64,000 nt of DNA from Pedobacter riviphilus (GCF_014692875.1 NZ_CP061171.1:3472001-3536000), one strand, 5' to 3'; numbered from the stretch's first letter, positions 43,878-58,457 are shown. A program made the numbers and translations. Notes: generated from the sequence alone by a model not told the origin.

Positions 43878-43906
43878 AAAGTAGCTTTACCTAAATTTGC
43901 TACTTT
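43878..43906 (+). terminator. Hairpin between folC and pafA
   Basis: AAAGTAGC (43878-43885) pairs perfectly with GCTACTTT (43899-43906). There is no clean T run after it, so termination would be weak. Confidence 0.4.
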
Positions 43907-43926
43907 AGCCCTTTAACTAAAACACA

Positions 43927-45585
43927 ATGAAGAAAATATCCTGTCTAATCTTTTCCATTTCTATTTTTTCGATCGCACTCTCCTCAGCCCAAACTAAAAA
44001 ACCTTCCACAACACAAGCTAAAGCATTTCCTGCCGAGGTGGCCCGCCCTAAATTGGTGGTTGGCTTAGTGGTTGATCAGATGCGTTGGGATTATTTATAC
44101 CGCTACTATAACCGTTATACCAATGGTGGCTTTAAAAGATTAATCAACGAAGGTTTTTCTGTAGAAAACACATTTATTCCTTATACACCAACTTACACTG
44201 CTTGCGGACATACCTGCATTTATACAGGTTCAGTTCCGGCCGTTCATGGTATTATCGGTAACGATTGGTACGATCCTGAAACCAAAAAAAATGTATACTG
44301 TACTGAAGATTCATCAGTATCTACTGTTGGTAGTATACCATCTTCTGAAGGAAATATGTCGCCAAAAAATATGCTAACCACTACCATTACCGATGAATTG
44401 AGGTTAGCTACGAATTTTAGAGGTAAAGTAATTGGTATTTCATTAAAAGACAGGGGCTCGATCCTTCCGGCAGGCCACGCGGCAAATGCTGCATATTGGT
44501 ATCAAGGTAGCACCGGAAACTGGATTACCAGTACCTATTACATGAAAGAAGTACCAACGTGGATTGCAGATTATAATAAGCTGAAACTAGCGAATAAATT
44601 CTATGCAAAAAACTGGGAAACTTTGTATCCGATGAATACCTATGTAAACAGTACTGCAGATGAGAAAGCTTACGAAGGCAAAGCGAGCACTTTTCCACAC
44701 CAACTAACCCAAAACATAGATAAAAACTTCGATGCCATCAGAAGTACACCTTATGGCAATACCATCACGTTGGATCTTGCCAAATTAGCGATCCTTTCTG
44801 AAGATTTAGGACAGGACAACATTACCGATTTCTTGGCCGTAAGTTGCTCATCTACTGATTATGTTGGTCACGCTTATGGTCCGAACTCAGTAGAAGCAGA
44901 AGATACTTATCTACGTTTAGATAAAGATTTCGAAGAGTTTTTCAACTACCTGGATAAAAAAGTAGGTAAAGGAAACTATACCGTATTTTTAACTGCCGAT
45001 CATGGTGCTGCTCATGTACCAGGCTTTATGCAGGAGAATAAACTGCCATCTGGGGTAGTGAGCGACAGAGATATCGCAAACAAATTAAATGCTTACTTAA
45101 ATGATAAATTTAAAGTAAACAATGTGGTTTTAAAATCTCAGAACAACCAAATCATTTTCGATCACGATAAAACCGATAAAGGTGATGTAAGTTTTGATGT
45201 AATTAAATCAGCATCAGTAGAATTCTTAAAAAGATTAGATGGCTTCCAGAATGCTGTTGATATTGCAAAGATATCACAATCTACTTTGCAGGAAACCCAG
45301 AAAAAAATGATTACTAACGGCTACAATGCCCGTAGAAGTGGCGATATCTATTATGTTTTACAACCAAACTGGTTTAACGGTAGCAGTACTGGTACTACAC
45401 ACGGAAACTGGAATCCATACGATTCGCATATCCCATTGGTTTTTATGGGCTGGGGAATCAAGCCGGGAGCTTCTAACAAAACACACTACATGACCGATAT
45501 TGCACCAACACTGGCAGCCTTACTCCATATTCAAATGCCAAATGGTAATGTAGGAGAACCAATTACAGAAATCACCAGCAAATAA
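43927..45585 (+). CDS. pafA: PafA-type alkaline phosphatase
   Basis: A 552-residue secreted phosphomonoesterase of the alkaline phosphatase superfamily. A signal peptide (about 1-21) is followed by the zinc-site Asp50 ('VVDQMRWDY'), the nucleophile Thr91 in 'TPTYTACGHTCIYTG', Asn112 ('IIGNDWYD'), and the 'LKDRGSILPAGH' segment with the Lys and Arg that mark the PafA type. The Thr-to-Asn distance of 21 matches known PafA. Further metal ligands lie in 'SSTDYVGHAYGP' and 'TADHGAAHVPGF'. PafA releases phosphate from many small organophosphates and works regardless of phosphate supply in known cases. It is a lone gene with a terminator. Confidence 0.93.
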   Translation: MKKISCLIFSISIFSIALSSAQTKKPSTTQAKAFPAEVARPKLVVGLVVDQMRWDYLYRYYNRYTNGGFKRLINEGFSVENTFIPYTPTYTACGHTCIYTGSVPAVHGIIGNDWYDPETKKNVYCTEDSSVSTVGSIPSSEGNMSPKNMLTTTITDELRLATNFRGKVIGISLKDRGSILPAGHAANAAYWYQGSTGNWITSTYYMKEVPTWIADYNKLKLANKFYAKNWETLYPMNTYVNSTADEKAYEGKASTFPHQLTQNIDKNFDAIRSTPYGNTITLDLAKLAILSEDLGQDNITDFLAVSCSSTDYVGHAYGPNSVEAEDTYLRLDKDFEEFFNYLDKKVGKGNYTVFLTADHGAAHVPGFMQENKLPSGVVSDRDIANKLNAYLNDKFKVNNVVLKSQNNQIIFDHDKTDKGDVSFDVIKSASVEFLKRLDGFQNAVDIAKISQSTLQETQKKMITNGYNARRSGDIYYVLQPNWFNGSSTGTTHGNWNPYDSHIPLVFMGWGIKPGASNKTHYMTDIAPTLAALLHIQMPNGNVGEPITEITSK

Positions 45586-45589
45586 ATTA

Positions 45590-45620
45590 AAAAAACTATG
45601 CTCACCAGCATAGTTTTTTT
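45590..45620 (+). terminator. pafA terminator
   Basis: A 13-bp stem (45590-45602 with 45607-45619) around CACC, followed by T residues, just after the pafA stop. Confidence 0.9.
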
Positions 45621-45808
45621 GTTTATACCCTTCCTAGTCATTAGGGTGACCTCAAGTGACTAGAAAGTGATAAAAAAACGCAGTTAACTACTTATTCTGA
45701 ACTACGTTAGTCATCTGGGTATATCTAAGATTCTATACAGTGATTTTGAACTGCGGCTTATATGAGCTTATATGGTAAAAATTAAACTATATTTTTTATT
45801 TTAACATC

Positions 45809-46177
45809 ATGTCAACATACACCGCTACCAAACTTACTCCAATGCTCGAATCGCACGATATGCAGGCAACACTAACCTTTTATACAGAAATATTAAACTT
45901 CACCTGCGATGCAAAATTCGATGACCTTAGCTGGTTCAGCCTTAGCAAAGATGCTATAGAAATCATGTTCTCTATTCCCAATGCCCATCGCAATATCCCC
46001 AAACCGATGATGAGCGGCTCACTTTATATTAAAACAAACGAAGTGACTGCCCTATGGGAAAGTTTAAAAGATCAATGTGAAATCTGTTACCCGCTCGAAG
46101 ATTTCGAATATGGCATGAGAGAGTTTGCCATTTACGACAATAATGGTTATTTACTGCAGTTCGGGCAAGATTTATAG
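45809..46177 (+). CDS. VOC (glyoxalase/bleomycin-resistance-like) protein
   Basis: A 122-residue vicinal-oxygen-chelate fold protein with two beta-alpha-beta-beta-beta halves: 'TPMLESHDMQATLTFYTEILNFTCDAKFDDLSWFSL' and 'GSLYIKTNEVTALWESLKDQCEICYPLEDFEYGMREFAIYDNNGYLLQFGQ'. A C-terminal Glu is replaced by Gln in 'LLQFGQDL', and the N-terminal metal ligand is uncertain, so it may be a non-catalytic binding member. No operon partner is evident. Substrate unknown. Confidence 0.88.
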   Translation: MSTYTATKLTPMLESHDMQATLTFYTEILNFTCDAKFDDLSWFSLSKDAIEIMFSIPNAHRNIPKPMMSGSLYIKTNEVTALWESLKDQCEICYPLEDFEYGMREFAIYDNNGYLLQFGQDL

Positions 46178-46233
46178 TTGAACTAAAAGCCATAACGGTA
46201 TAAGGTATTCGCTGTTTAAGCTGCTTATTTTAG

Positions 46234-46258
46234 TACATTTGCATACCAAATATATTTG
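46234..46258 (+). promoter_or_regulatory. Tandem -7 elements before icmF
   Basis: TACATTTG (46234-46241) and TATATTTG (46251-46258) both fit TAnnTTTG, with start sites about 60 and 45 bases before the ATG at 46308. The -33 boxes are poor, so one or both may be weak. Confidence 0.5.
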
Positions 46259-46307
46259 GAAACAAGGATCGGTAATCAGCGCATACCGCCCCCTAAAATC
46301 CCATAGT

Positions 46308-49300
46308 ATGCAACAAGTAGAAATCTATAAGCCTAAAAATAAAATCCGTTTTGTAACTGCTGCTTCTCTTTTCGACGGACACGATGCAACCATTAATATC
46401 ATGCGTCGTATTCTCCAGTCTTCAGGGGCTGAAGTTATTCATCTTGGCCATAACAGATCGGTTGAAGAAGTGGTAAACTGCGCCATTCAGGAAGATGTTC
46501 AGGGCATCGCCATGACCTCCTATCAGGGCGGACATATCGAATATTTTAAATACATGTACGATCTCCTGCAGGAAAGAGGATCAGGTCACATCAAAATATT
46601 TGCAGGTGGCGGTGGTGTAATCTTACCTTCAGAAATTGAAGAATTGCAGGCCTACGGGATTTCTAAAATCTATTCTCCTGATGATGGCCGTAAAATGGGT
46701 TTGCAGGGCATGATCAACGATATGCTCGTACAAACCGATTTCATTACCAAAGCCAGCATTACTAACGAGCTCGAAACCATACCTACAAAAGATATCAAAG
46801 CCATCGCAGGGGCTATTACCGTTGCAGAAAATGACCCCGAAGGTGCCCAAAAATTTGTTGATGAATTAAAAAAACTGTCCAAAAACAACATCGCTCCTAT
46901 TTTAGGTATTACCGGAACCGGCGGAGCTGGAAAATCATCACTGGTAGATGAACTTGTACGTCGTTTTTTGATAGAAGTGAAAGATAAAACCCTGGCCATT
47001 ATCTCTGTCGATCCTTCCAAAAGAAAAACGGGCGGAGCTTTATTAGGCGATCGTATCCGGATGAATGCGATTAATAACCCAAGGGTTTACATGCGCTCAT
47101 TGGCTACCCGCCAGGCCAACCTTGCCCTCTCCAAGAATGTACAGGAAAGTATCGATATCTGTAAAGCAGCAGGTTACGATTTAATTATTGTAGAAACCTC
47201 AGGCATTGGTCAATCAGACACCGAAATTACCGAACACTGCGACGTTTCGCTTTATGTAATGACACCCGAATTTGGTGCGGCTACACAATTGGAGAAAATC
47301 GACATGTTAGACTTTGCCGATCTGGTAGCCATTAATAAATTTGATAAAAGAGGTGCCTTAGATGCTTTGCGTGATGTACGCAAACAATACAAACGCAACC
47401 ACAATATTTTCGATGCCAAGGATGATGAAATTCCAGTTTATGGCACTATGGCCTCGCAGTTTAACGATCCGGGCATGAACAACCTATTTGTGGCCTTAAT
47501 GGAACAAATTAAGGTAAAAACCGGAACTGATTTTAAGGCCAAAATGGAACTAACTTCCGATCAATCAGAGAAGATTTACATCATTCCTCCCGATCGTATC
47601 CGATATTTGGCAGAAATTGCCGAATCGAGCCAAATGTATAACGAATGGGTAGATAAACAGGCTACTATCGCCAGGAAAATGTACCAGTTGAAAGGTGTGA
47701 TTGATTTGGCAGGCGATATTAATTCCCCGCTATTAGAAGGCGATCAGCAAGATGGGATGCTAAAAAATTTAAATGCAACCTATCACTACTTTGAAGAACA
47801 ATTAGATGGCGAATGCAAACGTTTATTGCGACAGTGGCCAGATACAAAAAAGGCCTATAAAGAAGAATTTTTCACCTATAAAGTCCGCGAAAAAGAGATT
47901 AAACAACCTTTATATTACGAATCACTTTCAAAGCTGAATATTCCTAAAGTTTCGTTACCCAGATATGAAGACTGGGGCGATATTTTAAGGTGGCTGTTAA
48001 CAGAAAATCTTCCAGGCGAATTCCCTTATGCGGCGGGTGTATTTCCTTTAAAAAGAGATGGCGAAGACCCTACCAGGATGTTTGCTGGAGAAGGTGGCCC
48101 CGAAAGAACCAATAAACGTTTCCACTATGTTTCTTTGGGGCAGCCGGCACACCGTTTGTCTACAGCTTTCGACTCTGTTACCCTTTATGGTGAGGATCCG
48201 CATATCAGACCAGATATTTATGGAAAAATCGGTAACTCAGGCGTAAGTATTGCCACTTTGGATGATGCTAAAAAGCTCTATTCGGGTTTTGATCTTTGTG
48301 CGCCATCAACCTCAGTATCCATGACGATTAATGGCCCAGCCCCTATGCTGTTAGGCTTTTTCATGAATGCGGCAATCGATCAACAATGCGAAAAGTATAT
48401 TATCGAAAACGATTTAATCAAAGAAGTTGAAGATAAAATTGAGGCCATCTATAAAGCGAAAAATATACCAAGGCCAACATACAATGGCACTTTGCCAGAA
48501 GGAAACGATGGCCTAGGCTTGATGCTTTTGGGAGTTACCGGTGATCAGGTTTTACCTGCCGATATTTATACTAAGATAAGGGCGAAAGCTATCAGTTCGG
48601 TTAGAGGAACGGTACAGGCCGATATTTTAAAAGAAGACCAAGCGCAGAATACCTGTATTTTCTCTACAGAATTCGCTTTAAGAATGATGGGCGATATCCA
48701 GAAATACTTTATCGATGAAAAAGTAAGGAATTTCTACTCAGTATCCATTTCTGGCTATCACATTGCCGAAGCAGGCGCTAATCCGATTTCACAGCTTGCC
48801 TTTACCCTAAGCAACGGATTTACCTTTGTAGAATATTATTTAAGCAGGGGCATGCATATTGATGATTTTGCACCTAACCTTTCATTCTTCTTCTCTAATG
48901 GTATCGATCCTGAATATGCTGTAATTGGCCGCGTAGCACGCAGAATCTGGGCAAAAGCCATTAAAAACAAATACAAAGGGAATGACCGTTCGCAGAAGCT
49001 AAAATACCATATACAAACTTCCGGCCGCTCCTTACATGCACAAGAAATCGACTTTAACGATATCCGCACCACTCTACAGGCGCTATATGCTATCTATGAC
49101 AACTGTAATTCATTACACACCAATGCTTACGATGAAGCCATTACTACGCCTACTGAAGAATCAGTTCGGAGGGCAATGGCCATTCAATTGATCATTAACA
49201 GAGAATTGGGTTTAGCAAAAAATGAAAATCCATTGCAGGGCGCTTTTATTATCGAAGAATTAACCGATCTGGTAGAAGACGCTGTGCTTGCCGAATTTAA

Positions 49301-49703
49301 ACGTATTAACGATCGTGGAGGTGTTTTGGGTGCTATGGAAACGATGTATCAGCGTGGAAAAATTCAGGAAGAAAGTCTGTATTACGAAACACTTAAACAC
49401 ACGGGTGAATATCCGATTGTTGGCGTTAATACTTTTTTAAACAAGAATGGTTCCCCTACTATTGTTCCCGGTGAGGTAATCCGTGCTACAGAAGATGAAA
49501 AACAATATCAGATTTCTGCATTGCAAAAATTTCAGAGCCGTAATGCAGACCGTGCTGCAACTCTCTTAAAACAACTCCAAAAATCGGCCATAGCAGGCGA
49601 TAATATTTTTGAACAGCTGATGGAAGTATGCAAAATATGTTCGTTAGGACAAATCAGTAATGCACTTTACGAAGTTGGCGGCCAGTATAGAAGAAACATG
49701 TAA
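46308..49703 (+). CDS. icmF: Fused isobutyryl-CoA mutase
   Basis: A 1131-residue adenosylcobalamin enzyme joining three parts. The B12-binding domain is at about 8-140 ('[16 protein letters not shown]', whose His is the lower cobalt ligand). The MeaB-like G-protein chaperone is at about 200-430, with P-loop 'GTGGAGKSS' and 'NKFDKRG'. The mutase barrel starts at about 540 ('[29 protein letters not shown]') and runs to the C-terminus. The order and length fit IcmF, which interconverts isobutyryl-CoA and n-butyryl-CoA. I chose the ATG at 46308; the TTG at 46239 lies in a -7 element. The PqqB-like gene starts directly after the stop. It could instead use a related acyl-CoA such as pivalyl-CoA. 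Confidence 0.95.
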   Translation: MQQVEIYKPKNKIRFVTAASLFDGHDATINIMRRILQSSGAEVIHLGHNRSVEEVVNCAIQEDVQGIAMTSYQGGHIEYFKYMYDLLQERGSGHIKIFAGGGGVILPSEIEELQAYGISKIYSPDDGRKMGLQGMINDMLVQTDFITKASITNELETIPTKDIKAIAGAITVAENDPEGAQKFVDELKKLSKNNIAPILGITGTGGAGKSSLVDELVRRFLIEVKDKTLAIISVDPSKRKTGGALLGDRIRMNAINNPRVYMRSLATRQANLALSKNVQESIDICKAAGYDLIIVETSGIGQSDTEITEHCDVSLYVMTPEFGAATQLEKIDMLDFADLVAINKFDKRGALDALRDVRKQYKRNHNIFDAKDDEIPVYGTMASQFNDPGMNNLFVALMEQIKVKTGTDFKAKMELTSDQSEKIYIIPPDRIRYLAEIAESSQMYNEWVDKQATIARKMYQLKGVIDLAGDINSPLLEGDQQDGMLKNLNATYHYFEEQLDGECKRLLRQWPDTKKAYKEEFFTYKVREKEIKQPLYYESLSKLNIPKVSLPRYEDWGDILRWLLTENLPGEFPYAAGVFPLKRDGEDPTRMFAGEGGPERTNKRFHYVSLGQPAHRLSTAFDSVTLYGEDPHIRPDIYGKIGNSGVSIATLDDAKKLYSGFDLCAPSTSVSMTINGPAPMLLGFFMNAAIDQQCEKYIIENDLIKEVEDKIEAIYKAKNIPRPTYNGTLPEGNDGLGLMLLGVTGDQVLPADIYTKIRAKAISSVRGTVQADILKEDQAQNTCIFSTEFALRMMGDIQKYFIDEKVRNFYSVSISGYHIAEAGANPISQLAFTLSNGFTFVEYYLSRGMHIDDFAPNLSFFFSNGIDPEYAVIGRVARRIWAKAIKNKYKGNDRSQKLKYHIQTSGRSLHAQEIDFNDIRTTLQALYAIYDNCNSLHTNAYDEAITTPTEESVRRAMAIQLIINRELGLAKNENPLQGAFIIEELTDLVEDAVLAEFKRINDRGGVLGAMETMYQRGKIQEESLYYETLKHTGEYPIVGVNTFLNKNGSPTIVPGEVIRATEDEKQYQISALQKFQSRNADRAATLLKQLQKSAIAGDNIFEQLMEVCKICSLGQISNALYEVGGQYRRNM

Positions 49704-50624
49704 ATGAGAACAATATTATTCTTTTTCATCATTGGTTTTTCGGTCCAAACATGGGCACAAAAGATGCCAGCCTCTTCTTTTATCATGGTACTGGGTGTTG
49801 CTCAAGATGGCGGCTACCCACACACGGGCTGTCAGAAAAACTGTTGCAAAATGGCTTGGAAAGATGAAAAGTTAAGGAAAAATGTGGTTTCGCTTGCTTT
49901 GGTAGATCCCAAAACAAAGAAATGGTGGCTTTTTGAAGCTACACCGGATATTAAGTTGCAGCTCCAGGATTTTAGAAAAAGAACCAATAAAGCTTATCCT
50001 TTTCTACCGGAAGGCATTTTTATTACCCATGCACACATTGGCCATTACATCGGCTTAATGGAGTTTGGTAGAGAAGTAATGTCAACAAATGGTTTAAAAG
50101 TTTATATACTTCCTAAATTAAAGTCTTTTCTCGAACAAAATGGCCCGTGGAGCCAATTGGTTTCCTTAAAAAACATAAGCCTTGTAGAGCTTAAAGCAAA
50201 CAATCCGGTTGATGTAGCAGAAAATAAGATCACCGCATTTACAGTACCTCATCGCGATGAATTTTCGGAGACTGCGGGTTTTAAAATTGAAACACCCACA
50301 AAAAAATACCTCTTTATCCCCGACATAGACAAATGGAGCAAATGGGATAAAAATATAATTGATGAAGTGAAAAAGGTAGATATTGCGATGATAGACGCTA
50401 CTTTTTATGGTAGTACAGAATTAGGAAACCGCCCAATTGCCGAAGTACCACATCCACTGGTCATCGAAACAGAAGAATTATTTGGCAAAGAAGATCATAA
50501 TATTAAAAATAAAATCTTTTTAATCCATTTCAACCACACCAACCCTCTACTTTGGGATTCAACAATCCAAAAACAGGTTTTAAAAAATGGTTTTAACATC
50601 GCCAAACAGGGAGATGTTTATTGA
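49704..50624 (+). CDS. PqqB-like metallo-beta-lactamase-fold hydrolase, exported
   Basis: A 306-residue MBL-fold protein with a signal peptide (about 1-18, ending WAQ). 'MVLGVAQDGGYPHTGC' and the following Cys-rich stretch ('QKNCCKMAW') resemble PqqB. The metal motif reads 'ITHAHIGHYIG' (His109, His111, Gly113, His114): the usual Asp of HxHxDH is replaced by Gly, which also weakens metal binding in PqqB-type proteins. Other likely ligands are in 'VPHRDEFSETAGF' and 'IDATFYG'. No PQQ-synthesis genes are nearby, so it is probably not a PQQ gene. The ATG abuts the icmF stop with no gap, suggesting co-translation. Confidence 0.85.
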   Translation: MRTILFFFIIGFSVQTWAQKMPASSFIMVLGVAQDGGYPHTGCQKNCCKMAWKDEKLRKNVVSLALVDPKTKKWWLFEATPDIKLQLQDFRKRTNKAYPFLPEGIFITHAHIGHYIGLMEFGREVMSTNGLKVYILPKLKSFLEQNGPWSQLVSLKNISLVELKANNPVDVAENKITAFTVPHRDEFSETAGFKIETPTKKYLFIPDIDKWSKWDKNIIDEVKKVDIAMIDATFYGSTELGNRPIAEVPHPLVIETEELFGKEDHNIKNKIFLIHFNHTNPLLWDSTIQKQVLKNGFNIAKQGDVY

Positions 50625-50673
50625 TATTCAATGTTTCAATTCTAAGGTTTTAGTTCTACTATCTAATGCAATC

Positions 50674-50742
50674 GTCATGCTGAATTTATTTCAGCATCTT
50701 TCTTGCAAGATAGACCCTGAAATGAATTCAGGGTGACGACTC
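50674..50742. repeat. CTGAA-loop-TTCAG hairpin repeat, two units
   Basis: ATGCTGAA-TTTAT-TTCAGCAT (50677-50697) and CCCTGAA-ATGAA-TTCAGGG (50715-50733) are perfect hairpins 17 bases apart. In reverse complement the block matches 8811-8860. It lies between convergent genes. Confidence 0.7.
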
Positions 50743-50765
50743 TTACTTTATAGATATTTAATCAA

Positions 50766-50796
50766 CAAAAAAAGCCCCGATTTACATCAGGGCTTC
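50766..50796 (-). terminator. Terminator of the acyl-ACP desaturase gene
   Basis: On the minus strand, stem AAGCCC / GGGCTT with an 12-base loop is followed by a run of T. It lies 22 bases after the desaturase stop. Confidence 0.8.
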
Positions 50797-50817
50797 CACA
50801 TATCTATTTAATTGCTA

Positions 50818-51798
50818 TTATCCAGCAATCCAGCTAAATTTATAATCTATAGTAGGATTTTTCATTCTTTCGGCAACACGTAACAAACGCGAAGGCAAGG
50901 CCATAATATAATCACGGGCTTTTTCACCAGCTTCATTTAAATCACGCATCCCTTCAATTTTCCAATCAACTATTAATTGCTGCATAATTTCAACATAATC
51001 AATCGCTGTATAAACACCTAAACGTTGTGCAGCATCTGTAAAGTGACCGAATGTTTGACCGATTTTTAAACCTACTTCACGTAAGAAATGTGCCGGCATT
51101 ACAATCTTTTTACGCATCATATCTTCAAAAGCTAACATTGCTTCGTTAGGATCAACCTCGAAAATACGGTTCATGAAATCTTTATATGCTTTTGCATGTC
51201 TCGCTTCATCAGAAGCAATTACACCACACATTCTCGATAATAAAGTATCACCATCTTTTTTTGCTAAAGAAGCTACCCTTCTGTGCGAGATGTTGGTAGC
51301 CATCTCCTGAAAAGAGGTGTAAATAAAGTTACGATAAGGATCGTGGCCAGTGCCGATATCGAAACCATCGGCAATGAGGTATTGCGTAGAAATTTCCATC
51401 TGGCGCATATCTACACGACCTGATAGATATAAATATTTATTTAACAAATCACCGTGACGGTTTTCTTCTGCGGTCCAGTGTCTGTTCCATTTCATCCATC
51501 CACCATCTTCTTTCATGCTCGGCCCCTGCACCATCGCTAACCACGATTCGTAAGTAGGCAAAGCTTCTTCAGTGATGGTATCGCCGATCAATACTGCTAC
51601 AAGATCGTAAGAAAGATCCTTTGCATTATCCCTTAATATTCTAATGTCTTGATAAAATGTTTCGCTAGTAGAATCAGGAAGAAAATCAGACGGTTGCCAG
51701 TTAGTATCAATTGGTTTAAGATAGGTATCCATCATCTCCAGCATATACTTTTCTATATGCACCATTACTTCCCTTCTTTTATCTGCAAAAAAACTCAT
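50818..51798 (-). CDS. Acyl-ACP desaturase (ferritin-like di-iron)
   Basis: A 326-residue soluble di-iron desaturase of the stearoyl-ACP type, which puts a double bond into acyl chains on acyl carrier protein. The two iron-binding helices are marked by 'EENRHGDLLNKYLYLSG' (about 110-126) and 'SDEARHAKAYKDF' (about 195-207). Length, and the 'MVQGPSMKEDGGWMKWNRHWTAEENRHG' start of the active site, are typical. A -7 element (TATCTTTG on the minus strand, 51825-51832) lies 26 bases before the ATG. It is a single gene. Position of desaturation is not known. Confidence 0.94.
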   Translation of the reverse strand: MSFFADKRREVMVHIEKYMLEMMDTYLKPIDTNWQPSDFLPDSTSETFYQDIRILRDNAKDLSYDLVAVLIGDTITEEALPTYESWLAMVQGPSMKEDGGWMKWNRHWTAEENRHGDLLNKYLYLSGRVDMRQMEISTQYLIADGFDIGTGHDPYRNFIYTSFQEMATNISHRRVASLAKKDGDTLLSRMCGVIASDEARHAKAYKDFMNRIFEVDPNEAMLAFEDMMRKKIVMPAHFLREVGLKIGQTFGHFTDAAQRLGVYTAIDYVEIMQQLIVDWKIEGMRDLNEAGEKARDYIMALPSRLLRVAERMKNPTIDYKFSWIAG

Positions 51799-51986
51799 TA
51801 CTTTTGTTTATATATTGTTAACAACAAAGATAACCAAATATTACAGCAAACCTTGTGATATTAACATATTTAGCATTAAATCAGCTTTAAAATAAGCTCT
51901 AAATTATCAACACCCCCTTAAATAGTTAAATACGGTGTTTAACTTATTTGTTAAGCCTAGCCCGGTGATTAATTTTTGGATGATCT

Positions 51987-52173
51987 GGAGCGCAGTGGCA
52001 GTAACCTTTAGTTTAGGTCCCGTCCTGCTGTCCGTTTTACTCCGCCAATGAAGGATTGGCTCCATGCCCACTCCCATCAGGGCTATAGTACTCAGGGCGG
52101 AAGTGTAAATGGAAGATGGATCAAGGTTCTGTGGAGATCAGTGTAACCTGCGGGAACAATTCCTTAACTTTTC
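51987..52173 (+). repeat. 187-bp direct repeat, copy A
   Basis: About 92-93% identical by eye to copy B, 222 bases further on. It contains two hairpins: GCCAAT-GAAGG-ATTGGC (52044-52060) and GCCC / GGGC (52066-52083), preceded by GTCCTGCT (52022-52029). Strand of any function unknown. Confidence 0.8.
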
Positions 52174-52208
52174 TTCACTCCTTAATGGTAGAAATAACAA
52201 GAGTTTTA

Positions 52209-52395
52209 GGAGCGCAGTGGCAGTAGCCTTTAGTTTGGGTCCCGTCCTGCTGTCCGTTCTACTCCGCCAATGAAGGATCGGCTCCGTGCCCACTCCCATC
52301 AGGGCTATTGCACCCAGGGCGGAAGTGTAAAGGGAAGATGGATCAAGGTTCTGCGGAGATCCGCGTAACCTGCGGGAACAATTCCTTGACTTTTC
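52209..52395 (+). repeat. 187-bp direct repeat, copy B
   Basis: Partner of copy A. The first hairpin has one changed base (ATCGGC at 52277-52282), which breaks a pair; the second (52288-52305) is unchanged. Confidence 0.8.
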
Positions 52396-52454
52396 TCCGC
52401 TGCTCAATACTGAAACGGGGACAGGTGCGGCTACAGAAAGGCCTTAAACGAAGA

Positions 52455-52484
52455 AAACCCTTCCGCATTTCTGCTGAAGGGTTT
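52455..52484 (-). terminator. rRNA-operon terminator
   Basis: On the minus strand, AAACCCTTC pairs with GAAGGGTTT, followed by TCTTC. It lies 9 bases after the 5S end. Confidence 0.85.
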
Positions 52485-52492
52485 CTTTTAAG

Positions 52493-52604
<112 letters not shown>

Positions 52605-52749
52605 ATATTTTTATTTGAGCTGAAAGGATAAAGCTCAAAGCTTAAAGCTGTTTCTATCACGCTTTAGTCTTTAGTCTTTTAGCTTTCCGCTTAAATGACA
52701 TATTATTGAAAGAAGTTAAGTTTTGAAGAACAAACAACAGTCTGTTTAG

Positions 52750-55622
<2,873 letters not shown>

Positions 55623-56028
55623 TTCTACGCTTGCGCCTTTTGCGCCGCAAGGTATGCTTTTTTTGCTCTTGTCATGATGTCTCATACTTGTTGGTTGATT
55701 GCTCTTCCTTCAAGTGAGCACAAACACAACAGTCGCCTATTGTTGTTTGCTCTTCTTTTTTAACTTCTTCCAATATGTCAAAGAACTTTATTAAGGTATA
55801 ACCCTTAGGGTATAAAAGTCCGGGTGTCATGTGCCCATCCTTAAGCCTAAGCTTATTCCTTATTAGTAAAAACTGCGGTCTCGAACCGTTTCAGATGTGC
55901 TGTTCAGTGCATCTGTGCCCCATGGCGTTTCTTTCTTAATCTTTATGTCAATGTATATTACCGATCCCGGTAATTTCTGTGTTTTTTGAAAGCTTTCCGC
56001 TTTGGTCTTTAAGCTTTATGCTCAAATG
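55623..56028. other. 23S-tRNA spacer of the rRNA operon
   Basis: The spacer of about 400 bases has no gene. On the minus strand GTTCTTTGACA (55776-55786) resembles a boxA antitermination site and lies about 155 bases before 23S, as expected. The rest includes AT-rich and 'agctttaagct'-type filler. Confidence 0.55.
55776..55786 (-). promoter_or_regulatory. boxA-like antitermination site
   Basis: GTTCTTTGACA on the minus strand before 23S; similar to boxA sites bound by NusB/S10 in rRNA leaders. Assigned by resemblance only. Confidence 0.4.
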
Positions 56029-56105
<77 letters not shown>

Positions 56106-56184
56106 AGTTAGTCTTGAGTTTGCAGTTATCAGTTTGGAGTAACCTAACTCCCAACTATTTTCTCCAAACTCCCAACTTAATGTG

Positions 56185-56259
56185 TAGTCCCGTCCAGATT
56201 TGAACTGGAGACCCCTACATTATCAGTGTAGTGCTCTAACCAGGCTGAGCTACGGGACT
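56185..56259 (-). tRNA. tRNA-Ile (GAT)
   Basis: 75 bases on the minus strand, with acceptor stem AGTCCCG / CGGGACT plus discriminator A, D-arm 'AGCTCAGCCTGG', anticodon loop with GAT, and T-arm 'AGTTCAAATCT'. It stands between 16S and tRNA-Ala, the usual order. Confidence 0.95.
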
Positions 56260-56445
56260 ATGGTTTTAAGGCAGGCAGCTGTTCGCAGTATATAGTATCT
56301 TACCGCTACTGCTTCCTTTGGCTTACCCCATTTCAAGTTCCGTTAAGCTTACCCTTACAGTAGCCCACCGTTGTCTTCTGGGTGTTTCTTGTTTTTCTTT
56401 TTTTTTGAAATATCATGTTGCGTGGCGAGTAGGCGGTGCTACTCC

Positions 56446-57966
<1,521 letters not shown>

Positions 57967-58297
57967 TGTAAAATGTGTTGTAAGATGCTGACCAGTTTTA
58001 ACTATTGTTAAAAATAGTCTTCTTTTTTTATGTTGTCTGTTAGACACCACCTTTAAAATAAAGCTACGTAATCATGTACTTTGATCGGTACTCCATTACC
58101 TCGCTACGCTACATTGACATCTCTTTTAAGAACTTATCGATCTGCTAAACCTCACGGCCGATCGCTTATATATCTTCGGTTTCAGTTCCGGCCGGTCTTG
58201 TTCGTCCTGCCTGTGTTTCAATCCGTTTCAATCTTTTTTTCTATCTTTCCGGCATCCGCCGTTCCGATTTTTTCCCCTTCCCTTTCGGTTGGGAGTG

Positions 58298-58328
58298 CAA
58301 AGGTAAGGATCTTTTTCAAACTTCCAAA
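58298..58328 (-). promoter_or_regulatory. rRNA promoter P1 (nearest to 16S)
   Basis: On the minus strand: TTTG (58325-58328), 19 bases, TACCTTTG (58298-58305), then CACTCCC. The leader to 16S would be about 325 bases. Confidence 0.8.
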
Positions 58329-58426
58329 TAAAATAAATTTTATTTTTTAAGCCTTCTTTTTTTTCCTTTCCCTCTATTTCAATACGCTGGTCTTATCCAG
58401 CTCCCCCCTCCTTCCGGACCGGGCTG

Positions 58427-58457
58427 CAAAGGTAGCAATCTTTTCCTCATCCGCAAT
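58427..58457 (-). promoter_or_regulatory. rRNA promoter P2
   Basis: On the minus strand: ATTG (58454-58457), 19 bases, TACCTTTG (58427-58434), then CAGCCC. Confidence 0.75.

Larger units (their letters stand above)
51799..52492. other. Gene-free region with tandem repeat, downstream of the rRNA operon
   Basis: It contains the desaturase promoter (51825-51832), two direct 187-bp repeats (51987-52173 and 52209-52395) and the rRNA-operon terminator (52455-52484). Short frames across the repeats have no protein-like features. Confidence 0.7.

Noticed and set aside
45636..45665. Imperfect palindrome near AGTCA ... TGACT
   Set aside because: Only the outer five bases and a few inner ones pair; too weak to call a regulator site.
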